Both the position numbers and the translations under genes were made by a program. Positions 57,279 to 64,000 of a stretch of 64,000 bases of DNA are shown here, in pieces (the stretch's first letter is position 1; the number at the start of each line of letters is the position of its first letter). Origin of the DNA: Rhipicephalus microplus. Lineage: Eukaryota > Arthropoda > Arachnida > Ixodida > Ixodidae. The notes under the pieces were generated by a model. The model was given only the letters and a program-made list of their open reading frames with translations. It was not told the origin of the DNA and made no database searches. The stretch spans positions 228,493 to 292,492 of the forward strand of contig NW_027464785.1 in assembly GCF_043290135.1 (NCBI RefSeq), written 5' to 3'.

Positions 57279-58682
57279 CTGCGATGGCAAGATCAATTCG
57301 TTGTAAAGGTACATGTCACAGCATAGACGTGCACCGGCTTCCACGTCAGGGAGGGTCGAGGTTCATCGCAGCAACCCCCTCCTGTATTAGGTCAATGTAT
57401 GGGGCAGACGTACTTTACGCCCTCTATCTCAATTGACAAGGTTTGGTTTTGTTTGGTTTGCTTTATTCGAGGCAAAATTGAACAAGATTGCCTCGGGGGA
57501 CACGACTAAAGGCTAAGTGATGCCTGACTTGGTCGTGCCACCCTGGCAGCAAAGCAGAAACATACCGCAGGTACAGTACGCAGAAAATTACAACATCACG
57601 TGTTATCTTACACGCGTACCATAGTCGAACAGGAACTGCCGGAAGTGTGAATAAAAGAATAGAATTATAAACAGTCTTTATTCGAGTGGTGGCAAATACA
57701 AACAAATGCATGTTTTTTATCAAATAACAAGGGAGGGGGGAAAGCTGTCTTCCACTGCCCGCCTTGAGCCCACGCCTATGTGTAACAAGGTGAAATGATA
57801 ATAAAAAACCGTCAACAGAAGTTTCAACACTCCCCTCTACCCATCAATGTGACTGTGTCTTTGAAAAGGGGCACCCAATTGCACTCAGTGCAGTGCCGAG
57901 CGAGAAAACCATCTTTCCCGTTTCTAACATTGTTAGCGTTGGAAGTTAGCGCTCGTGTCCTTTTTGTCTCTTTGTCGTCGATCGGTTTTCGCGATATAAC
58001 TGTCGTAACTATCGCCTCCCCATCAATGTTTCTTTTCGGGATTGCATGCGCGCAACACGCGTGAAAACACATGCACGAACGCACATAAATATTTGGTCAA
58101 CACCCCTTCACCCCAGCAACCACAAAGAAATGATAGTCCTGCCTACATTTTTGGTTTGACTGCGATTGAACGCTTCGTTCCGAACTAATGAACCAAATAC
58201 GCGCCCCCTTTTCGTCGACATGCAGCAAGCTACGCTTGCGCTCTCTGTCAGCGTACGGAGAAAGCGTTGCAAGCCGCGTGTTTTGCTATAGCCGCGACAG
58301 ACGGCGTCACCATTTTCAGCAGAAGCATCGTTTTTGATTCCCGTGGAGTTTCGCGCGTTTCTGGTTTCGTACTCGCTAAAATATTTCTTCCCGAGTTCAG
58401 ATCAGACCCCGCTCAGTCTCCCACACATTAGTTTATAGGCTTCGACACTGCGACCTTCGTGTCACAGGTTCAGCAACTGCCAGCTACAAGCTGTCTTTTC
58501 GTTCACTTTGCCTTCTTCACACCCATATTCCGTTTAGTACAATTGTCCAAAGCAGTGCAATAAACGTCCCCTCTTACTTCGCTGCTTTCATTATAAGCTG
58601 GTTTTCATTAAAGTTCTGCCAAAAGAGCTGGGCCCTCAAAAATTTTCTTCGATCATGCTACATTGTCAACGATTGAATGAGT
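57279..58682. other. Mostly unrecognised; possible LINE 3' end at 57430-57720
   Basis: On the minus strand 57720-57430 ends in GAATAAAGCAAACCAAACAA, a polyadenylation-like signal with a simple tail. It could be a LINE 3' UTR, but no coding motif is recognised. 57780-58680 is featureless to me. Confidence 0.3.
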
Positions 58683-58990
58683 GATTCTTGAAAGGAGGGA
58701 TGCAGGCACGTAATTACTGTCTGCCTCGCGGTCGACACGGCGTAGTGCCTGTTATCAATTAGGTTTGGGAATATAGCTGTGCGTGGGGAAGAGGGGGGCA
58801 GGGTAGCGAGTAGAGGGGTGCAAAGTCAGCCCCATACATTGACATGATACGTGTGGTGGTAGTGGTTAGAAGATGAGAAAAGGCACCTAATTTCTGCAAG
58901 CCGGTCGGGAGGACGGTGCAGTGCCTGACATGATACTGAGGGAAGTGCTGCGACGAACCTTCACCCCTCCGCCTCCTCGCCCCCTACACC
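58683..58990 (+). repeat. Two tandem units of ~178 bp
   Basis: A unit with GCAGGCACGTAATTACTGTC...GTAGTGCCTGTTAT (58700) is followed about 178 bp later by a matching stretch, AAAGGCACCTAATTTCTGCA...GCAGTGCCTGACAT (58878). Between lies a G-rich patch (GGGGAAGAGGGGGGCAGGG). It belongs to a dispersed repeat I recall from ticks, of unknown class. Confidence 0.5.
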
Positions 58991-59054
58991 CATAGAAAGG
59001 GAACCGTGCGCTCGCTTATGCTTGTGAGGCAATAAAAGCTTCGCTTGAAATAAT

Positions 59055-59740
59055 TGGCTCCGTATCTACATGTTTCACTGCAAATGTTGTCGAAGGACGA
59101 CAGTCTTACGTCTGGAGAGAATGAACAAAACGTTTATTTGATGTTCTGCGCGAGAAAATTGGTGAATGGTATATTGGAATAGCTGCGTTAGTCTCGATCC
59201 ATGCGGCGAAGGCTGGCACGTTAGACACGAGCGCCATCTGGCATTTATCTTCGAAAACGAAGGAATGCGTGCGCGCCCACGGAGAAAGATGCGCGCCTGT
59301 CTCGGAGGGTATATGGTGTAAAACGCAAAGCGACGGGTAGGTGCCACCACCGTGTCGTCTTAGCAAAGCGTGGAAACACCTGCCTTTTTGAGCATCTCGT
59401 TGCACTGTCAGCGCAGCGTGATAAATGCTACGGTCTTCAGAATTTCTTATGTGTGCCTTCTCTAGTATAAAGACACACACACAAAACATCTACGTGTTGT
59501 TGTGGTGCCTCAGATGTACACAATAATTGATTTTCAATTGACGATCGCACAAGTATGAACGCTGGAACTTGAGCAATATTGGTGGGCGCTGCGGATGGGG
59601 TGGGCCGTTAGGGGTATCGTTTGGTACTGTTAGGGGCATCGTTACGGCATACAAAGAGACAAATGTGCAGAAAGACAGACAGACAGACAGACCAAAATTC
59701 CGCCTTCGAAGGTCCCCAAGAAAGACTGTCGTTTTTAAAA
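59055..59740 (+). mobile_element. Interspersed repeat ending in (GACA)n, copy 2
   Basis: Homologous to 18320-18890 (landmarks given there), with its own GACA run at about 59668-59692 and a longer middle part. No transposase-like frame is seen. The frames at 59075-59489 on the minus strand cross it without a domain. Confidence 0.5.
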
Positions 59741-60115
59741 GAGATACGGAATGCGATTGATGCTCGACGCGTCGTCCGGTACTCACCTGAACTGCAGGTC
59801 CTGCGGACGACGTCGTCCATGCTAATGGACGTCCGTCGGGACTCTAGGCGGAGTGAAGGTGGGCGGTGAGGGTAACCTGTTGGCTGCTCCATGTTGTAGG
59901 GCGTCTGCACGGGCAGCCTGTGGATGGGGCGCACCAAATTCTTTCTGTCACACCTGTTGTGCACAACTCAACGACAGGTGGTCTCGCGAGGTGCGCCTTG
60001 CGCGCATCTATCCATAGCGTTGTGTAGGTGTGTGACCATGTTGCCTAACTTTGGAGGAAGATGCTCTTTTACAGTGCGTTTTTTTTACAATGTTGTCTCT
60101 TTGTGGGGCCTTTTT

Positions 60116-60156
60116 TGCTAAAGCGAAATGTACACCAAGTACATTTCGCTTTAGCA
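60116..60156. repeat. Perfect hairpin, 18-bp arms
   Basis: TGCTAAAGCGAAATGTAC (60116-60133), a 5-base loop ACCAA, then the exact reverse complement (60139-60156). It is next to a T-rich run. It could act as a cruciform or be a minimal foldback; no transcript context is visible. Confidence 0.9.
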
Positions 60157-62079
60157 TATCATTTTACTATCCTGCTCACTGAAAGAAAAAAAAAGAACGC
60201 GTCAACATTATAACAGTTTTGTATGAACTCGAAAGAGCCATGACACGGCCAAGCAACAATCTGCAGGTTTCAGCGAAATATAGACGTAATGGACTTACTG
60301 TGTACGTGCGTATATACAAAAATGAGACTTAGTGATAGAAATATCCGATGGCCGCCATTTTACCATGGTATGTGTCACGTCATGCCCTGCATAAAGCGGA
60401 GCGGTCCTCTCCTGAAGTTTCAGCCGTCGAAACTCTCTCAATCGCACGCGCAGGCGACCACGGAACAAAATTGTTCGTTCGCTGAAATGCAGACGCTGGC
60501 ATAGCGATCAGCTTTTTACGTCACAGCTCGCGGATTCATCACTGTTGACCAGCTCTCAGGCCGTTCACGTGTTTGAAATAATACTCAGATATAAAATAAG
60601 TGGTCAGTCAAATAGGCAAAATTTCATCTGGTTCACTGTGAAAGCACGAGTATTGACCAAGATAACACCAATTATTATCGAAATTCGGAGGTCATGGCTC
60701 CTTCCGTTGAAGTACATCATTGTATACTATACGTTTCAATGGGCAAAGTTATGCTATTTGTTGTAATATTTTTGGTTCCGTTTATCTTAAATTGTTACAA
60801 AAATGTTCTAACGTACGCTTTTTGCATTGTATATCACGTTTTCTATGTGGTGTTTTGCATTTATTACCGATTCGCCTAAGTCGGTGTGATGCTATTGAAG
60901 TTGCGTTTGCATAGAAGGGTTTTGTATGCCCATTCCTGCTTAAGACCTGGTAAGCAGGTCAGCCGCATGTAATAAAGAAATGAAATAAATAAATATTACC
61001 TGTCCATCTCAACGTTACTTTTTCTTCTGGAACATTAACGGTGTGATTAGCAATTTTCTGATGTCATCGATAAGCATTCGCGGCAGCGTTGTCCACTAAC
61101 TTTTGAGAGACTCAGATGTGTCTTCAGCGGATGACGAACATATCCATAGTTTAACGTGTGCTTCCTTGCTGCTCACATATTTGCTGCAAGTACACGTTTG
61201 TCGCTGTTAAAAACCATGTTTACGGCAATCACAGTTGTGAGAGCAAGGAAATACAACCCAATTACGGCTACAAATGAACTTGAACTTAATTTAAGCATGA
61301 AATATTATTCGCGTAATTCTCAGACTCTTGGTTTACGGTCAGATAATACTGAAAAAAGTGTAGAAATAGGCACACTATAAATGTGCAACGGCTTTTCTTA
61401 TATTAATGATTATGTTAAGCACACAAGTAGAGCTTAAGAGCTAGAGTAGACTGGGTACCATGATCATCGATATGTCACCTTCTGAAAGATGTGTAGATGT
61501 TCGTTCTTTTTTCGCCTTTTACATACACGAGCTGCGCTTAAAAAATACCCGAGAGTAGACTCTGAAAGAAAAGCGTATTCAATCAAGAAGCACTATTTCA
61601 TTTCCGCCGGAAGTTCAGCCGGAAGCAAGCTTTGTTAAAGCAAGTCACACTATATATGTATGCTAAGCGGAAATGCATCAAGGTGCAGGCCTAGCGCGCG
61701 TCTATTGCGGCCACAGAAGCACGTGCAGTTCTATGAATTCAGCACACAGCGTGACGCCCTTGCGGATGCTTCCACCTTTTCCCGGAAATGATGGCAAAAT
61801 GCAAGCGCTTCTAACATGGCCATGCTAAAAAAAAAACAGCCGCAAAAATTGCTCTACGCTCAGTCACGTGAGAATGTTTCGAACTGGAACTGTAGCGGTG
61901 GCTATGTTCTCACCCGAAGCGCTAAATGGTCAGTATGAAAAAGTTTGTGGGTCCATTGTGCCCCTTCTCTGCAACGACCAGAGCAAGAATAAGTTGTCCT
62001 GATGCAAAGTGAACGTGTTCAGTGTAAATGTGGTGCTATATTGTGAAGCTTTTACTGGTGCAGGATAATGACAGCCTAT
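60157..62079. other. No recognised gene; LINE-like 3' tail at about 60900-60992
   Basis: TAATAAAGAAATGAAATAAATAAATA at 60970-60995, preceded by CCTGCTTAAGACCTGGTAAG, looks like the 3' end of a CR1-like LINE on the plus strand. No coding motif is recognised upstream. The remaining sequence is featureless to me. Confidence 0.35.
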
Positions 62080-62256
62080 CAACATATTTGCACAGCGCAA
62101 GACAACGAGTAGTTACGACGTAACCACAGAAGAAGAGACAAGGACAGAAAGAGCACTGACTTCAATCCAGTTGAAGTCAGCGCTCTTTCTGTCCTTGTCT
62201 CTTCTTCTGTGGTTACGTCGTAACTACTCGTTGTCTTGCGCTGTGAAAATATGTTG
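62080..62256. mobile_element. Foldback element with 86-bp arms
   Basis: The left arm 62080-62165 and the reverse complement of the right arm 62171-62256 match over 86 bases with two mismatches, around a 5-base loop (TCCAG). A transcript would form a near-perfect 86-bp hairpin. I recall the arm sequence (GACAGAAAGAGCGCTGAC) from tick repeats, so it is probably a dispersed foldback family. The open frame found here is a by-product of the symmetry. No target-site duplication is evident. Confidence 0.9.
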
Positions 62257-63239
62257 ATTCCCAATCACCAACCAGCCCAAGCATCTGTCTTATCATATGA
62301 CTACCTATGTGATTGCGTGACATGATCCGTGGCGTATTTGTTGAGGAATCGGGGGGGGGGGATCTGCATGCACCATGGTAACGCATCTGTGCCTAGGTCG
62401 TGCCATGCTCAGGGACCTAGACGTGGAGGAACTGTACGGTATTTATTGGATGTGGTGCGTAGGTCGTGCGTCGACGTTAGTGAACTTATCTAGTGTAAAA
62501 TCCTGCATTACCATGTACGTCACTGCTCATGTAAAAAAAAATGCCGTTAACTGTCGGCAATTCTAAACAATAAAGAAAATCCGTAAGCAGAGGGTTTTGT
62601 CTTCCAACCGACCTTTTGAGAAGTAGACTTAACTTCCTTAATGCTATAGAACTGGTGCGGAGCCGGAACTTGTCTTCGTCAAGAATAGAAATAGCCGGTT
62701 CTAGCCTTGTCGAAATCACAAAGTTGTGAGTTTACGTCGTTCGCGCCATGCGACATCCAGACATTCATCGTTGCAAACTAGTCGTATTCAATTATTATCA
62801 AAATTCGATGACTGCGTCAATGTGAGTAGAGCTTATTCCGGTCATTATGTTCTATCTGCCTTCTTGCTGAATCTCTTTCATTCTATTGCCATCGAAAATA
62901 GAATATAACTACGCGTATTTTGGCCTTAACTTACACGGACATCCGTTAGAATACTGACTCTATGCTTCAAGAGCATGGCATTGTAGTGATCTAAGTCTCC
63001 GTTTCAAGTAACAAACCTAACGCGGGTAGTACAATCCGTCAAAAAGCGTAGTTTCGAGGATGAGTGAAAGCTGTGTTTCTTTAATCGTGTGATCAGTGCA
63101 AAGAAAATCATGCAAAGGCGAGATTCGTCGATTGGAATTCTGTGACAGCACGTCTTGGTGCAGTTTTGGCTTCTACAAACTTAGAAGTGTAAGAAAAAGG
63201 CGTGCCAGTTTCAACAAGAATTGCGGAAGTAGTGAGTTC
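62257..63239. other. Unrecognised sequence
   Basis: A G-run lies at about 62351-62360. No coding exon or repeat is recognised. Confidence 0.35.
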
Positions 63240-63332
63240 CTACTTCTATTATTCCCACTTTCCTTCCCCCCCCACGTGTAGGGCAGCCAACCGAGCCTAG
63301 CTTGGTGAACCTGCCTGCCATTGTCGTTCGTT

Positions 63333-63362
<30 letters not shown>
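63240..63362 (+). repeat. Pyrimidine-rich short interspersed repeat (copy 5)
   Basis: GGCAGCCAACCGAGCCTAGC is followed by GGTGAACCTGCCTGCC and a (TC)n tail (63332-63360), in the same order as the copy at 17985-18145. Confidence 0.65.
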
Positions 63363-63363
<1 letters not shown>

Positions 63364-64000
63364 TTTAAGATTTTTCATAGGTGCCCATTTAGTACAGACG
63401 TCTGGTGAAAAAAATGCACTTTCTTGGATTACAGGATTCATGGAAGAAAATACTCGTCATGATTATTACTAAGAGCAAACGTCTCTCGATAAAGATTGAT
63501 TTCTGGTAACTTATAACTTGATACTAGGAATGTGTTTACCGATTTGCATAGCGTTACATCAAGTTAATGTCAAACTATAACTTCGCTTTGAATCCTTCTG
63601 GTCTCCTTCGATCTACCCAGAGTAATGACACCACAGTGCGTGTTAATGACTCAAATAGGCAAAGAGACTTGACATTTATGATTACGTTAAGCGTGCACCA
63701 AAACGGCTGGTTCTGAAACTCACTATGATAATGAGTCCTAAAATCTCACAACCTGCATCCTACCTATGTCTAAAGATAAAAATTATGCGCAGCTTTAAGT
63801 ACTTTGACGTTTCCAAGAGTCATTAAACAGAAGATCTGTGGACACCAGGACGCTTTTTCTCCTCTCTTCCTAACACCACTTGTGCTCCAGCGCGCGCTAC
63901 CATTGGTCGACTCCTTTCATCGGCACAGCCAATCGCACTCCTGCTAGCTCCTCTTCTCCAGAACGGCTAATACTCTTTGCCATAGTTTCGTCGTTTATAG
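63363..64000. other. Unrecognised; CCAAT-type motifs at right edge
   Basis: ATTGG (about 63903) and CCAAT (about 63929) lie about 25 bp apart in a GC-richer stretch that continues to the window edge. This could be the start of a promoter for a gene beyond the window. No TATA box or exon is visible. Confidence 0.25.

Noticed and set aside
62079..62264. 61-codon frame over the hairpin
   Set aside because: It is a by-product of the palindromic element. The two arms translate to unrelated peptides.

Overview
The window looks like non-genic, repeat-dense DNA from a hard tick, most probably a metastriate ixodid. The main reason is a tRNA-derived SINE seen about ten times: a tRNA-like head with A and B boxes, a conserved body, and a (TCAA)n-type tail. 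I know this SINE from tick genomes (Ruka-type). Tick-like LINE relics, (GATA)n, (TA)n and (GACA)n tracts and spliceosomal-type exon boundaries agree with this. There is no bacterial-style gene, operon or CRISPR array, and no complete protein-coding gene.

Layout. 0-9.5 kb: mostly unrecognised DNA with a broken SINE, an RTE-like LINE tail, a 44-bp perfect palindrome and a ~0.95-kb DNA transposon with terminal inverted repeats. 9.5-15.3 kb: two LINE relics head to head, an RNase H-bearing I/R1-type element on the minus strand and a nearly full-length CR1/L2-group element on the plus strand. 15.3-20 kb: a candidate spliced exon, (TATC)n, and a solo-LTR-like segment whose foldback end was split by a SINE. 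21.9-23.3 and 38.9-40.5 kb: two copies of a ~1.4-kb duplication, the second carrying a SINE with a clean target-site duplication. 24.6-28 kb: an endonuclease-domain fragment, a ~147-bp satellite running into (GATA)n, and an array carrying a conserved dyad. 34-42.7 kb: two more LINE relics, a 200-N assembly gap, and a frameshifted protein-like stretch. 47.5-48.7 kb: a pogo-like transposon end and a strand-asymmetric region with a possible RS-rich exon. 51.7-57.3 kb: nested SINEs, long microsatellites and two good candidate exons on the minus strand. 58.6-62.3 kb: further interspersed repeats and an 86-bp-arm hairpin.

Candidate exons on the minus strand (57061-57278, 55195-55336, 47818-48095, 23350-23434) could belong to one or several intron-rich genes. 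Nothing in the sequence links them. All family assignments come from pattern recognition of translated sequence; no search was run.
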